From positions 1 through 48,951 of the forward strand of contig CALVVF010000012.1 of the NCBI GenBank assembly GCA_944363785.1: DNA of 48,951 nt. The letters are read 5' to 3'. The DNA comes from an uncultured Bacilli bacterium. Its GTDB lineage: Bacteria; Bacillota_I; Bacilli_A; RF39; UBA660. Within the stretch, counting starts at the first letter, position 1. Each line of letters begins with the position of its first letter. A program made the position numbers and the translations under genes. Below are positions 1-10,446 of this stretch, one piece after another. The notes beneath the pieces were generated by a model, which was not told the DNA's origin, searched no databases, and was given only the letters and a program-made list of their open reading frames with translations.

Positions 1-106
1 TCAGACTTATGTCTTTTTATTTAAATAAAAATAGCATTAGTGAAAATACTCACCAACACTATTTATAATACAACCTGTTTTATGCGCATTACTTTTTTTG
101 TTTTTA

Positions 107-135
107 TTGATTGCAGTTGCTGTTTTTGTTATACT
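107..135 (+). promoter_or_regulatory. Promoter of the pilin-like gene
   Basis: TTGATT at 107-112 and TATACT at 130-135 are separated by 17 bp, giving a predicted start of transcription near 142. This lies just upstream of the ribosome site (AGAGGT) of the pilin-like gene. A hydrophobic reading frame running through this stretch has no start codon and is therefore not called. Confidence 0.65.
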
Positions 136-161
136 CTTCTTAGAGTAGAGGTAGTTATAAA

Positions 162-734
162 ATGAAAAAGATGTTTCGTAATAGTTCGGGGTTATTAGAG
201 TTGGTTCTTGTTGGATTAATCATTGCTATTTTGTTTATTATTGTGGTACCTACTATTTTGGAAAGAATTAGTACATCGAAGAAAAATGGGTATATAGATA
301 TGGTAAAAATGTATGTGGAAGCAGCAAGAATGGATAATCCTTATGAGTTAAATCAGGCTATAATGATTAGTTTTGAACAGTTAGAGCCTTTTTTAGAAAG
401 TGGTGGTTCTTCTAGTTCCTATGGAAATGAGTGGGATACGAAACATTCTTTTGTTGTTGTTGTCAATGAAGGAACAACTGACGATAGTAGCAAATATACT
501 TATTATGTAGCAGCATGGGATGGAAAGCATGCTTTAGGAGATGCTACTAAGGAGAAGAGTGAAGCGAGAATTATTTTAGAAAATGATCTTACTGCTGAAA
601 ATGTAGTGAATACAACAGAAGGAGTAGAGGTTTCTTCAAATAGTAAATATTCAAAAAAAGTATCAGCTAGTGGAGTTAGTTATCTTGCCTTAGATCCAGA
701 TGGGACAATTCAGATGTTTACTTGTGATGATTAA
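162..734 (+). CDS. Pilin-like (pseudopilin) membrane-anchored protein
   Basis: A 190-residue protein with a short basic N-terminus (MKKMFRNSSG) followed directly by a 20-residue hydrophobic helix starting LLELVLVG. This layout resembles type IV pilins and ComG-type pseudopilins, where prepilin peptidase cuts after a glycine and a glutamate lies shortly after the cut. Here the glutamate is at +3 rather than the usual +5 counted from SSG, so processing is uncertain. The rest is soluble, Ser/Thr-rich and has only one late cysteine. It stands alone, with its own promoter and a terminator, not inside a com or pil operon. It could instead be an ordinary single-pass surface protein; the pilin call is an inference from the N-terminus. 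Confidence 0.5.
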   Translation: MKKMFRNSSGLLELVLVGLIIAILFIIVVPTILERISTSKKNGYIDMVKMYVEAARMDNPYELNQAIMISFEQLEPFLESGGSSSSYGNEWDTKHSFVVVVNEGTTDDSSKYTYYVAAWDGKHALGDATKEKSEARIILENDLTAENVVNTTEGVEVSSNSKYSKKVSASGVSYLALDPDGTIQMFTCDD

Positions 735-748
735 TAAGAGTGAAATAA

Positions 749-798
749 AAAAGATATGAACTTCGTTTCTTTCTTTCAGAGACGGAGTTCATATCTTT
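749..798. terminator. Bidirectional terminator
   Basis: AAAGATATGAACT pairs with AGTTCATATCTTT around a roughly 24-base middle that adds a few more pairs. It lies between the convergent ends of the pilin-like gene and the FemAB gene and can serve both. Confidence 0.75.
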
Positions 799-808
799 AC
801 GATGCTTT

Positions 809-2071
809 TTAAATTCTTTTTCCTTTTTTATCCATTTTCTTTTTGTAAAGAGAATAGACAGTTTTATTGATAATTAAATCAAATTCTCCAATATATTCAA
901 TGGCGCTTGCACTATAGCCTAATTTCATTTCATTTAAACCAGAATATTTATTTTTGTTTTCAAATTCTCCACTTATTCCATTTAAATTAAAATAGTTATA
1001 ACCAAGATTATTGTATTTCTTTAGAATTTCCCATTTTAGAAGATAATTAGGATTATAGCTTTGATAGTTTTTGTCAAACCCTTCGATAATTAGATTAATG
1101 CCTTTATCATACTTGATGATTAATGCTCCTCCGATGATTATGCCATCTGGTTGTTCTTGTAGTAATTGAGTAGCTTTTAGTAAGTTATTTTGATAAATAG
1201 TTAAATTTTTATCTGATTCCATTTTGGTGTTAATTATTCTTTTTACATCTTGACCTGTTTTACTTTTTTCTTGTAGAGCTTGATTATATTCTTCGTTCTT
1301 TTCTAATTCTTTTTCGTAGAGATCTTTACTAAATTTAACATATTTTTGCGGATTAATGTAGGCAAAATAAATTTCAGCATCATCTTGGAAACTGTCTAGG
1401 ATTGCTTGATAGTAACGGATATTTTTCTTTCTTTTACGTTTAATAAATTCATAAAAAATCTTTATATTTTCGGGATCATTTCTATCAGCTAGGTAAATAT
1501 CAACACCTTTTTTATTGGCATTGTTGATTTTATTTCGTATTTGTTTTCCTAACTGGTGATAGATTTTATCATTAGTTGTTGTTAGTTTTGTTATAGCTAC
1601 CCATCTAGGTTTGTTGTTTTCAAAAAATTTATTGAAACCATGATGAAGATAACCATTTCTTTTTAATATTTCTAAAATATCATTAATTTCGGGGTTATAG
1701 GAGATAATTTTGCCACTTTTTTCTCTTTCAGCACAGTGAACTAGGGGATTTATTTTTAAGTAGATGAATTTTTGCTTAATCAATAATTTCTTTATACGAT
1801 TAGTTAATTCTTCGACTAGATCATTATTGGTATAATCAATTAAAAAACCATAGGGAGCATAGGCAACTTTGTAATTCATCAATACCTTTTTGTACAATAA
1901 AAGTGTCGCACCAATTAGTTCGTTACTGTTATTGATGAAGCCTAAATAATGGTAATCATATCCTTCAGTTTTCATTACTTTGGCATAATTAGATGTTTGA
2001 TATAAACTTTTATATTTATGATTTTTCGCAAATTGATTAAATTCTTCTTCCCTTAATGTAATTATTTTCAT
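809..2071 (-). CDS. FemAB/MurM-family peptidoglycan bridge aminoacyltransferase
   Basis: FemA, FemB, FemX and MurM proteins use aminoacyl-tRNA to add amino acids to the stem peptide of lipid II at the inner face of the membrane. The 420-residue length is typical. The N-terminal half has the first GNAT-like lobe (LYQTSNYAKVMKTEGYDYHYLGF). Residues about 245-300 are charged and helical, matching the coiled-coil arm of the family. The C-terminus carries the family signature ending LGYSASAIEYIGEFDLIIN. The start is set by an AAGAGGGG ribosome site seven bases upstream on this strand. Family membership is clear; which amino acid is added cannot be told from the sequence. Confidence 0.88.
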   Translation of the reverse strand: MKIITLREEEFNQFAKNHKYKSLYQTSNYAKVMKTEGYDYHYLGFINNSNELIGATLLLYKKVLMNYKVAYAPYGFLIDYTNNDLVEELTNRIKKLLIKQKFIYLKINPLVHCAEREKSGKIISYNPEINDILEILKRNGYLHHGFNKFFENNKPRWVAITKLTTTNDKIYHQLGKQIRNKINNANKKGVDIYLADRNDPENIKIFYEFIKRKRKKNIRYYQAILDSFQDDAEIYFAYINPQKYVKFSKDLYEKELEKNEEYNQALQEKSKTGQDVKRIINTKMESDKNLTIYQNNLLKATQLLQEQPDGIIIGGALIIKYDKGINLIIEGFDKNYQSYNPNYLLKWEILKKYNNLGYNYFNLNGISGEFENKNKYSGLNEMKLGYSASAIEYIGEFDLIINKTVYSLYKKKMDKKGKRI

Positions 2072-2194
2072 ATTTATCCCCTCTTTTAATAGTGGTGTCT
2101 ATTATATCATTTTTTTTCATTTTTGACAACTGTTCTTCTCGCTTTTCTCTTTCTAATATGAGTATGAAAATTCTGTAAGTTAGGGATTGAATAG

Positions 2195-2223
2195 TTGATT
2201 TTTAAATTGTTCTATGGTAAAAT
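2195..2223 (+). promoter_or_regulatory. secG promoter
   Basis: TTGATT at 2195-2200, 17 bp spacer, TAAAAT at 2218-2223; predicted start about 2230, followed by the GGAGGG ribosome site of secG. Confidence 0.65.
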
Positions 2224-2247
2224 ATATGACAGTTATGGAGGGATACT

Positions 2248-2463
2248 ATGCAGACTATATTACTTGTAATTTCGGTATTATTGATCGTTATTGTATTATT
2301 ACAAAGTAATCGTGCAGAAAGTGGTGCTCAAATCATTTCAGGTGGTAATTCTGATTTGTTTTCTAATCGTAAGGAAAGAGGATCTGAATTAGTAATTACT
2401 CGCGTTACTTTAGTATTGGGAATGGCTTTTTTTATTATCAGTTTTGTAATGGAATTTATTTAA
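2248..2463 (+). CDS. secG: SecG, preprotein translocase subunit
   Basis: SecG is the small accessory subunit of the SecYEG channel in the cytoplasmic membrane. The 71-residue protein has two membrane helices (about 2-18 and 50-70) joined by a Gly/Ser-rich loop (SGGNSDLFSNRKERG), as in the family, whose length is usually 70-80 residues. LLQSNRAESGAQ matches the conserved LLQ-(S/K)-x-x-xGL segment at the end of helix 1. A GGAGGGA ribosome site precedes the ATG. It has its own promoter and a terminator behind it. The order secG, then a few genes later rnr, smpB and ssrA, is a widespread Bacillota arrangement; here murD and eno lie in between. Confidence 0.9.
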   Translation: MQTILLVISVLLIVIVLLQSNRAESGAQIISGGNSDLFSNRKERGSELVITRVTLVLGMAFFIISFVMEFI

Positions 2464-2490
2464 TGAATAAATTATTTTGGGATGAATAAT

Positions 2491-2527
2491 AAAGTGGGAT
2501 GCTAAAGATTAGTTATCTCATTTTTTT
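2491..2527 (+). terminator. secG terminator
   Basis: AAAGTGGGAT can pair, with several G-U pairs, with ATCTCATTTT across a 14-base loop, followed by a T run. It is weaker than the other terminators here. Confidence 0.45.
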
Positions 2528-2597
2528 CATTAAATTTATTATTCTTCCATCGCTTGTTTGTTTATTTGGTAATATAATATAGGAAGAGGTGAAGAAA

Positions 2598-3956
2598 ATG
2601 TTTGAAAATCAAAAGATCTTGATTTTAGGATTTGCTAGAAGTGGTTATGAAGCAGCTAAGTTATTGATTGCTAGAAAAAATAGTGTTGTTATTAATGATA
2701 ATAAAGATAAAGAGAAACATGATGCTTCAAAGATTAAAGAATTAGAAGATATGGGAGTTCAGTTCGTATTCGGTGGACATCCTGATGACTTATTGGATTC
2801 TTCTTTTCAGTATTTAATTAAAAATCCTGGTGTTCCTATTGATCACAAGTATGTATTAAAAGCGAAAGAATTAGGAATTCCTGTTATTAATGAAACGGAA
2901 ATGTCGTATTTACTTTTACCTAAAGATAAAAATATTCAGTTAATTGCTATTACGGGGACGAATGGGAAAACCACAACCACAACTTTAGTTTATGAATTTT
3001 TGAAAGCAGCAGGAAAAAAAGTACATTTGGTTGGAAATATTGGGTATCCTTTCTGTAGCTTTTTAAATAAGCTTGAAGAGGGAGATATTATTGTTGATGA
3101 AGTTAGTTGTCAACAATTAGAAAATTTAGATCAATTTCGTCCTAATGTTGCGATTTTAACGAATATTAGTGAAGCACATACGGACTTTATGAAGACTTAT
3201 GAACATTATACTTCTGTGAAGAGAAAGCTTTTTAAAAACCAAGATAAGAATGATATTGCTATTTTAAATCTTGGTAATGATGAATCACTACGTATTACTA
3301 AAGGTATTTCTGCTACAGTTAAATATTTTAGTAGTAAAAGTCAGATTAATGGTGCTTATATCCAAGATGGGGCAATTTACTATTATGATGAATTAGTTGT
3401 GCGATTAAAAGATATCAAGTTGGTTGGAATGCATAACTATGAGAATATTATGGCCGCAATTATAGCAGTAAAGGAATACGGTGTTTCTAATGAGGTTATT
3501 ATTCAAGTATTAAAAGAATTTACTGGGGTAGAACACAGGTTAGAGTTTGTACGAGAAGTATCAGGTAGAAAGTTCTATAATGATACTGAGGCAACTAATA
3601 TTAAATGTTGTCAGATTGCTTTATCTTCTTTTAATCAACCAATTATTTTATTTCTTGGGGGCTTAGAACGAGGACAAGATTTTATGGAGTTAAAAGAATA
3701 TATGACTTCAGTTAAAGCTATTTTAGCTATTGGACAATGCAGGAGCCGTGTAAAAGAATTTGGGGATAGTTTAGGTATTCCTACTTATGAATATGAATTT
3801 TTGAAAGATGCAATGCCAAAAGCCTGGGAAATTAGTGCAAATGGTGATATAATATTGCTGAGTCCGGCGAGTGCTTCGTGGGATCAATATAAGCAATGTG
3901 AAGATAGAGGAGCTGAATTTAAGACATATGTTTATTCACTCCTTGAAGAGCAGTAA
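2598..3956 (+). CDS. murD: MurD, UDP-N-acetylmuramoyl-L-alanine:D-glutamate ligase
   Basis: MurD adds D-glutamate to UDP-MurNAc-L-Ala in the cytoplasm, the second amino-acid step of peptidoglycan synthesis. The N-terminal Rossmann-like domain starts ILILGFARSGYEAAKLL. The ATP loop ITGTNGKTTTTTL lies at about 116-128. The central domain has NISEAHTDFM, and the C-terminal domain has FYNDTEATN, ILFLGGLERGQDF and LLSPASASWDQY, all hallmarks of MurD. I choose the ATG at 2598 (452 residues) over a GTG nine bases earlier because AAGAGGTG ends about six bases before it. It stands apart from any dcw cluster. The function also implies a normal walled cell, so the organism is not a true mycoplasma. Confidence 0.94.
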   Translation: MFENQKILILGFARSGYEAAKLLIARKNSVVINDNKDKEKHDASKIKELEDMGVQFVFGGHPDDLLDSSFQYLIKNPGVPIDHKYVLKAKELGIPVINETEMSYLLLPKDKNIQLIAITGTNGKTTTTTLVYEFLKAAGKKVHLVGNIGYPFCSFLNKLEEGDIIVDEVSCQQLENLDQFRPNVAILTNISEAHTDFMKTYEHYTSVKRKLFKNQDKNDIAILNLGNDESLRITKGISATVKYFSSKSQINGAYIQDGAIYYYDELVVRLKDIKLVGMHNYENIMAAIIAVKEYGVSNEVIIQVLKEFTGVEHRLEFVREVSGRKFYNDTEATNIKCCQIALSSFNQPIILFLGGLERGQDFMELKEYMTSVKAILAIGQCRSRVKEFGDSLGIPTYEYEFLKDAMPKAWEISANGDIILLSPASASWDQYKQCEDRGAEFKTYVYSLLEEQ

Positions 3957-4021
3957 TCATAATAACATTTATTTGTCTTTTGATAAGCAGTTATGGTAAA
4001 ATGTAAGAAGAAAGGATGTAG

Positions 4022-5260
<1,239 letters not shown>

Positions 5261-5276
5261 TTCGTTAATTTGAAAG

Positions 5277-5305
5277 GAAGAACTTGTAATAGGTTCTTTT
5301 TTTTG
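5277..5305 (+). terminator. eno terminator
   Basis: AAGAAC pairs with GTTCTT, followed by a run of eight T. Confidence 0.7.
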
Positions 5306-5457
5306 ATTAAGATAAATGATGAATAATGATATTTGCTTATTAATAAGTTTTTAAGAATATAAATTTTCTTATCGTATTTGTTTTTCTTTTTAATGATAGG
5401 TAACTATAAATTATTCTTTGGTTTACCTTTATTGATGTAAATATTTATTTCTAGTGA

Positions 5458-5486
5458 TTGTGTTAGTGCTTATTTTCTTCTATAAT
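5458..5486 (+). promoter_or_regulatory. rnr promoter
   Basis: TTGTGT at 5458-5463, 17 bp, TATAAT at 5481-5486; predicted start about 5493. This excludes an upstream in-frame start at 5454 and fixes the rnr start at 5511. The 150 bases before it are AT-rich, with nothing else recognised. Confidence 0.7.
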
Positions 5487-5510
5487 AGTATTATAAAGAT
5501 AGGTGAAATT

Positions 5511-7682
5511 ATGAGAGAGGAAATAATTAAGATTTTACAGAATAAAAATAAAGCATTAAGTATTGAGGAGTTAGATCGTTTACTTCATCATCAAAATCTA
5601 GATGAATATCGTGAATTAGAAGATACTCTTCAGGAAATGTGTAATGATTATACACTTTATCGTTCGAATAAAGATAGGTATATGCTTTTTGATCGTGGAC
5701 CATTAAAAAAGGGAGTTTTACGGGTTAATCGTAAGGGCTTTGGGTTTGTTGAATGTGAAGACGAAGAAGATGTCTATATTCCTGTTGCTAATATGAATGG
5801 TGCTTTACATAACGATTTAGTTGTTGCTGAAGTTTTAGGAAGAAAAGAGAACAACAAGTTAGAAGGAAGAATATTAAAAGTATTAGATCGTAAGTTAAGT
5901 ACAGTTGTTGGGGAGTTCTTTTTACGTAAAGATGGTAAAGGAACAATTGATTTGGATGAAGAAAAATTAAAAATGAGTATTGAAATTGATCCAGATATGA
6001 TTCATGGGGCAGTGGATGGTCATAAAGTAGTTGTTAAGCTGCTTGGTTTAATTGAGAATAATCGTTATCGTGGTGAAGTAGTAAAGATTATTGGTCATCG
6101 TGATGATCCTGGTGTTGATATTTTATCCATTGTTTATAAATACGAAATTGAAGATCAATTTTCTGATGAAGTAAAGGAACAATTAAAAACGATTCCTGAA
6201 GAAGTCAGTCCAGAGGAGAAAGTTGGTCGTCGTGACTTAACTGAAGAACAAATCTTTACTATCGATGGTGTGGATACTAAGGATATTGACGATGCGATTT
6301 CGATACGTGTATTGGAAAATGGAAATTATCAGCTTGGTGTTCACATTGCGGATGTTAGTTATTATGTAAAAGAAGGTTCTCCATTAGATATCAGTGCGAT
6401 GGATAGGGGAACAAGTGTTTATTTGGTCGATAGAGTAATTCCTATGCTTCCTCATCAATTGTCAAATGGTATTTGTTCGTTAAATGAAGGTGTTGACCGT
6501 TTAGCTATCTCTTGTGTTATGGAATTTGATCATAATGCCAAAATGGTTGATTATGAGATTTTTGAAAGTGTGATTCGTTCTAAAAAGAAAATGACTTATC
6601 AAGCGGTTAATTCAATTTTAGAAGATAATATTGTACCAGAAGGGTATGAGCCATTTGAGAAAGATTTACGTTTGATGGCTGACTTAGCTAGTATTTTACG
6701 GAAAGCTAAGATTAAACGTGGGTATTTGGATTTTGATGTTGATGAACCAAAAATTATAGTCGATGAAAATTGTCATCCAATAGATATTGTCATTCGGGAA
6801 CGCGGAATTGGGGAAAACTTAATCGAAGACTTCATGATTGCGGCTAATGAGTGTGTAGCTTCTCATATTTTCTATATGGAACTTCCTTTTATTTATCGTG
6901 TACATGAGTATCCAAAGGAAGAAAATATTCGTGAGTTTTTAGATTACATCGGTACTTTAGGTTATCAATATTATGGTAATTTAAAAGATGTTAGACCAAA
7001 AACAATTCAAGGTTTACTAGAATTTTTAAAAGATAAAAAAGAGTTTAAAATTTTATCTAGTTTATTACTTCGTAATATGAAAAAAGCGGTTTATAAGCCA
7101 GAAAATTTAGGACATTATGGATTAGCTAGTCCTTGTTATACTCATTTTACTTCACCGATAAGACGTTATCCAGATACTACGGTTCATCGTTTACTTAGAA
7201 CATATTTATTTAAAAACGATCTTCGTCCTGAAACGATTCGTCATTGGGAAGAAAAGTTACCATTTGTTGCTGAACATTCGTCGATGAAAGAACGTTCTTC
7301 GATCAATTGTGAGCGGGATGTTGAAGATATGAAGATGGCAGAATATATGGAAGATCATATTGGCGAAGAATTTACTGGTATGATTTCTGGTGTGACTAAT
7401 TTTGGGTTATTTATTCAATTAGATAATTTGGTAGAGGGATTATGCCGTTTAGCGGATATGAAAGATTTCTTCCATTTTGAAGAAGCAACTATGTCGGTAG
7501 TTGGAGAAAAGACTAAGATGAAATACAGTTTAGGAAATCGTGTATTAATTAAGGTTGTTTCTGTATCTAAAGATGAAGGAATGATCGACTTCCAAATTTT
7601 AAAGAAGTTGGATGATGAAGATTCGGATGTTAAAGGTGCTAAGAATAAACAAAAAAAGAATTTTGAAGAAGATATTATTTAA
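5511..7682 (+). CDS. rnr: Ribonuclease R (3'-5' exoribonuclease, RNB family)
   Basis: RNase R degrades structured RNA from the 3' end and works with SmpB and tmRNA to remove mRNA from rescued ribosomes. The 723-residue protein has an N-terminal winged helix (about 1-65), cold-shock/OB domains (MLFDRGPLKKGVLRVNRKGFGFVE onward), the RNB catalytic domain with IDGVDTKDIDDAIS (the acidic metal-binding cluster) and HYGLASPCYTHFTSPIRRYPD, an S1 domain (GEEFTGMISGVTNFGLFIQL) and a lysine-rich tail. The start is set by the promoter and by AGGTGA at 5501-5506. It is followed within 15 bases by the CapA-type gene and then smpB, so rescue and mRNA decay genes are probably co-transcribed. Confidence 0.95.
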   Translation: MREEIIKILQNKNKALSIEELDRLLHHQNLDEYRELEDTLQEMCNDYTLYRSNKDRYMLFDRGPLKKGVLRVNRKGFGFVECEDEEDVYIPVANMNGALHNDLVVAEVLGRKENNKLEGRILKVLDRKLSTVVGEFFLRKDGKGTIDLDEEKLKMSIEIDPDMIHGAVDGHKVVVKLLGLIENNRYRGEVVKIIGHRDDPGVDILSIVYKYEIEDQFSDEVKEQLKTIPEEVSPEEKVGRRDLTEEQIFTIDGVDTKDIDDAISIRVLENGNYQLGVHIADVSYYVKEGSPLDISAMDRGTSVYLVDRVIPMLPHQLSNGICSLNEGVDRLAISCVMEFDHNAKMVDYEIFESVIRSKKKMTYQAVNSILEDNIVPEGYEPFEKDLRLMADLASILRKAKIKRGYLDFDVDEPKIIVDENCHPIDIVIRERGIGENLIEDFMIAANECVASHIFYMELPFIYRVHEYPKEENIREFLDYIGTLGYQYYGNLKDVRPKTIQGLLEFLKDKKEFKILSSLLLRNMKKAVYKPENLGHYGLASPCYTHFTSPIRRYPDTTVHRLLRTYLFKNDLRPETIRHWEEKLPFVAEHSSMKERSSINCERDVEDMKMAEYMEDHIGEEFTGMISGVTNFGLFIQLDNLVEGLCRLADMKDFFHFEEATMSVVGEKTKMKYSLGNRVLIKVVSVSKDEGMIDFQILKKLDDEDSDVKGAKNKQKKNFEEDII

Positions 7683-7696
7683 TTAGGTATAGGTGT

Positions 7697-8875
7697 ATGG
7701 AGAGGTTTCTAAAGAATTCTATTTTTCTATTCATTATCATTATTGCGTTATTACTTTTCTTATTGATTTACCGTATATTTCCTTTTTCTGTTTATTGGCA
7801 ACAATTATTTGAATATTTTGAAGAGGTAGAAGTTCAAGAACAGGAACCAGCTCCAATTCCTCCATCCAAGACACAAACACGGGCTTCTTTGTTTATGGTT
7901 GGGGATGCATTGATTCACAGTGCGGTCTATGCTGATGCGGATACGGGAAATGGTTATGATTTTCGACCAATGATCGAAGAAGTGAAAAAAATATCAAAAG
8001 ATTATGACTTAGCTTTTTATAATCAAGAGACTATTTTAGGTGGTAGTGAACTTGGTTTATCTAGCTATCCTCGTTTCAATTCCCCTTATGAAGTAGGAGA
8101 TGCTTTTGTCGATGCAGGGTTTAATCTTGTATCTTTGGCGAACAATCATACCTTAGATCGTGGGGAAACTGCTATTTTAAATTCTCACCGTTATTGGGGT
8201 AAACATCCTGATGTCAAAACAGCTGGTAGCTTTTCTTCATGGGATGATTTTAATCAACCCAATATTGGTGAAGTAAATGGAATTCGTTATGCTTTTTTTG
8301 CTTATACGGATTGGACAAATGGTCTTACTGTTCCTTCCGGAAAAGAGTATTTACTAAATCGTTATTCTAATGAACTAGCTAAACAAGATATTGAAGCTGT
8401 TCGGGATCGAGTGGATGTTGTTATCGTATCGATGCATTTTGGAGATGAGTATTCTCTTAATGTCAGTTCGAGACAGAGAGAAATTGCCACGTATCTTGCT
8501 TCTTTAGGCGTTGATATTGTTATTGGTCATCATCCTCATGTTGTTGAGCCAATCGAAATGATCGATGATACATTAGTTATTTATTCTTTGGGAAATTTCA
8601 TTTCAGCACAACGTGGGGTAGAAAAGCTTACAGGTATGATGTTTTCTTTAGATATCGTTAAAACTACAGAAGATGGAGTTAGTAAAGTTACTTTAGAAAA
8701 CATGAAAGCAGGATTAGTTTATACTTATAGTGATACAATAAATGGTATTCGTCGTAATTTTAAAGTATATCCATATCAAAATTTAACAGAAGAACTTTTA
8801 CCTAACCATGAAATGTATTATAATAAATATATGGATCTCATTTTACAAAATGTTTCTAACGTAGAAAGATGGTGA
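7697..8875 (+). CDS. CapA-family membrane-anchored metallophosphatase-like protein
   Basis: The family (PGA_cap) includes CapA/PgsA of poly-gamma-glutamate capsule synthesis, but many members are outside capsule operons and have no known substrate. A membrane helix at about 8-28 is followed by a Pro/Glu-rich linker and an external domain. Motifs include [46 protein letters not shown] and [15 protein letters not shown], the metal-binding layout of this calcineurin-like fold. It sits between rnr and smpB (4 bases from the latter) with no capB or capC nearby, so capsule synthesis is not implied. An envelope role is likely; the reaction is unknown. Confidence 0.85.
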   Translation: MERFLKNSIFLFIIIIALLLFLLIYRIFPFSVYWQQLFEYFEEVEVQEQEPAPIPPSKTQTRASLFMVGDALIHSAVYADADTGNGYDFRPMIEEVKKISKDYDLAFYNQETILGGSELGLSSYPRFNSPYEVGDAFVDAGFNLVSLANNHTLDRGETAILNSHRYWGKHPDVKTAGSFSSWDDFNQPNIGEVNGIRYAFFAYTDWTNGLTVPSGKEYLLNRYSNELAKQDIEAVRDRVDVVIVSMHFGDEYSLNVSSRQREIATYLASLGVDIVIGHHPHVVEPIEMIDDTLVIYSLGNFISAQRGVEKLTGMMFSLDIVKTTEDGVSKVTLENMKAGLVYTYSDTINGIRRNFKVYPYQNLTEELLPNHEMYYNKYMDLILQNVSNVERW

Positions 8876-8879
8876 TAAC

Positions 8880-9320
8880 ATGGAAATCGTTAACCGAGTA
8901 GCTAGGCATGATTATTTCATTGAAGATGAGTATGAGTGCGGAATGGTTTTGACTGGTACGGAAATTAAATCTATTCGTTTAGGAAAAGCGAATATTAAAG
9001 ATAGTTATGCGATAATTAAAAATGGTGAAGTTTTTCTATTAAATATGTTTATTAGTCATTATAAAGAAGGTAATATTTTTAATCATGAAGAAACAAGAAC
9101 AAGAAAACTATTATTACATCGTTCAGAAATTTTAAAATTGAATGATAAAGTTCGATTAGAAGGGTATACTTTGATTCCCTTAAAAATTTATTTCGTAAAA
9201 GGAAAAGCCAAATTGTTATTAGGGGTTTGTAAGGGTAAGAAAAATTATGATAAACGTGAGGTTTTAAAAGAAAAAGATATCAAGCGTCAAGTAGAAAAAG
9301 ATTTAAAAAATAGATATTAA
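8880..9320 (+). CDS. smpB: SmpB, tmRNA-binding protein
   Basis: SmpB binds the tRNA-like part of tmRNA and delivers it to stalled ribosomes. The 146 residues match the family length. Conserved segments are [47 protein letters not shown], the [16 protein letters not shown] loop, and the C-terminal [18 protein letters not shown] tail that enters the mRNA channel. It starts four bases after the CapA-type gene and ends about 157 bases before ssrA. Confidence 0.96.
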   Translation: MEIVNRVARHDYFIEDEYECGMVLTGTEIKSIRLGKANIKDSYAIIKNGEVFLLNMFISHYKEGNIFNHEETRTRKLLLHRSEILKLNDKVRLEGYTLIPLKIYFVKGKAKLLLGVCKGKKNYDKREVLKEKDIKRQVEKDLKNRY

Positions 9321-9328
9321 TTGAATAA

Positions 9329-9362
9329 AAATAATCAGAGGTTAGTTTTGATTATTTTTTTA
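9329..9362 (+). terminator. smpB terminator
   Basis: AATAATCA pairs with TGATTATT, followed by T7; it separates smpB from the ssrA promoter. Confidence 0.75.
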
Positions 9363-9439
9363 TATGTATATATTGCTATCGAAGCATAATCGTTTTACAA
9401 AAGTGTGCAGTTGTGCGTGATGTGAGACCAAAAAGGGAC

Positions 9440-9468
9440 TTTTCATATCAAGAAAAGTGTGGTACAAT
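9440..9468 (+). promoter_or_regulatory. ssrA: ssrA promoter
   Basis: TTTTCA at 9440-9445, 17 bp, TACAAT at 9463-9468. Transcription would begin at about 9475, a few bases before the mature 5' end of tmRNA. Confidence 0.55.
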
Positions 9469-9477
9469 TACGTCCAT

Positions 9478-9829
9478 GGGGATGTTCAGGTTTCGACAGG
9501 ATCAGTGGCGCTTAAACGGCAAGTAGATGGCAATCTTAAAATGCGTCAGTTAAAATAACTGGAAACAAATATCAAATGGCTTACGCTGCTTAATTAGCAT
9601 ATAGTGTAAGGCTCTTTTAAAAACTTTACCTGTTGGTTTTTATAAAGGGCTCGATTTTAACAGGTTATATTATCTCTTTGTTTCGGAGGGGTAATGAATT
9701 TTAGAAACTAGCTAATATAGTGTTTGTTGGCTAACTTCTATATTGGTGAATTTACTTAGTCAACTAAACTTGTAGATGTTTTTGCTTAGCTGATTTTGGA
9801 CAGGAGTTCGATTCTCCTCATCTCCACCA
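9478..9829 (+). ncRNA. ssrA: tmRNA
   Basis: tmRNA rescues ribosomes on broken messages by adding a degradation tag. The 5' end GGGGATGTTCAGGTTTCGACAGG and the 3' end with the T-arm GTTCGATTC and CATCTCC-ACCA form the standard acceptor stem, with the CCA encoded. Aligned on the ATAACTGG context of Bacillus subtilis tmRNA, the resume codon is GGA at 9562. The frame reads G-N-K-Y-Q-M-A-Y-A-A and stops at TAA 9592-9594. With the charged alanine the tag is AGNKYQMAYAA, shorter than the 15-residue B. subtilis tag. Length is 352 nt. Confidence 0.96.
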
Positions 9830-9873
9830 TTGCGGTTGAAAGTCGCACATTTCGCGATTTCTATATAAAGAAA

Positions 9874-9906
9874 AGTTCATAATATTTGATAGTATGGACT
9901 TTTTTT
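9874..9906 (+). terminator. ssrA terminator
   Basis: AGTTCATA pairs with TATGGACT (one G-U pair), followed by T6. Confidence 0.7.
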
Positions 9907-10446
9907 CATGCTAAAATGAGAAATGAATATTTATGAAAATGATTACAACAGGAATACCTTTTCTTTGTGAAATTAAAAAAACTAAAACGAAAGTTAGTAT
10001 GGGAAAATTAGGAATCACTCTTTTATTGAAACATCTTATCAAAATAGATGATGCTAACATTAGTATAGAGGATTATTATAAAAGAAGAAAATACACAGAA
10101 TAAAAGTGATAAAGTTAACAAATGATGATATTAATAAAAATCATGTGGATATTACTCGTTAATATTATGTGTTAGATTACCTAAAAAAATAGCTTGATAT
10201 TATCAGCTTTGAAATTTATCTGTATGACAAAGATATAAAGAACTATCGATAAAACCTAGAAACTGAGTAATTTTAAAAGGGATAAACGTGAGGTTTTTAT
10301 CAAAAGGACATAAGCAGTAAAAAAATATGTTGATGTGACATTTAATTGAATTACGAAAATTTATTAACTATTCTATTGATTTTCGTACTTGGTAGATCTA
10401 GTAAAAAGTGTTAGAATAAACAATATATTGTGAAGGGCTTGGTTCT
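9907..10446. other. Decayed region downstream of ssrA
   Basis: No intact gene of ordinary size is visible. One open frame of 56 codons (9933-10103, +) lacks a clear ribosome site. From about 10100 to 10260 a plus frame reads like protein (IKVIKLTNDDINKNHVDITR, then YYVLDYLKK and FEIYLYDKDIKNYR) but is broken by stops. From 10281 a copy of the smpB tail begins (listed separately). I read the stretch as degraded remains of inserted genes. Confidence 0.5.
10270..10347 (+). pseudogene. Decayed copy of the smpB 3' end
   Basis: Bases 10281-10297 are identical over 17 nt to smpB 9249-9265, and the flanking frame reads NFKRDKREVFIKRT, then a stop, then AVKKYV. This resembles the SmpB tail [17 protein letters not shown]. 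Such a partial duplicate suggests past insertion or recombination at the smpB-ssrA locus. The match is short, so I hold it with moderate confidence. Confidence 0.45.

Noticed and set aside
44..148. Hydrophobic plus-strand frame ending in a stop at 146-148, possibly the tail of an upstream membrane protein
   Set aside because: It is closed by a TGA at 41-43, has no start codon, and a good promoter for the next gene (107-135) lies inside it.
7697..8875. Capsule (poly-gamma-glutamate) operon
   Set aside because: Only the CapA-type protein is present; no CapB or CapC ligase genes lie nearby, so a capsule system is not supported.
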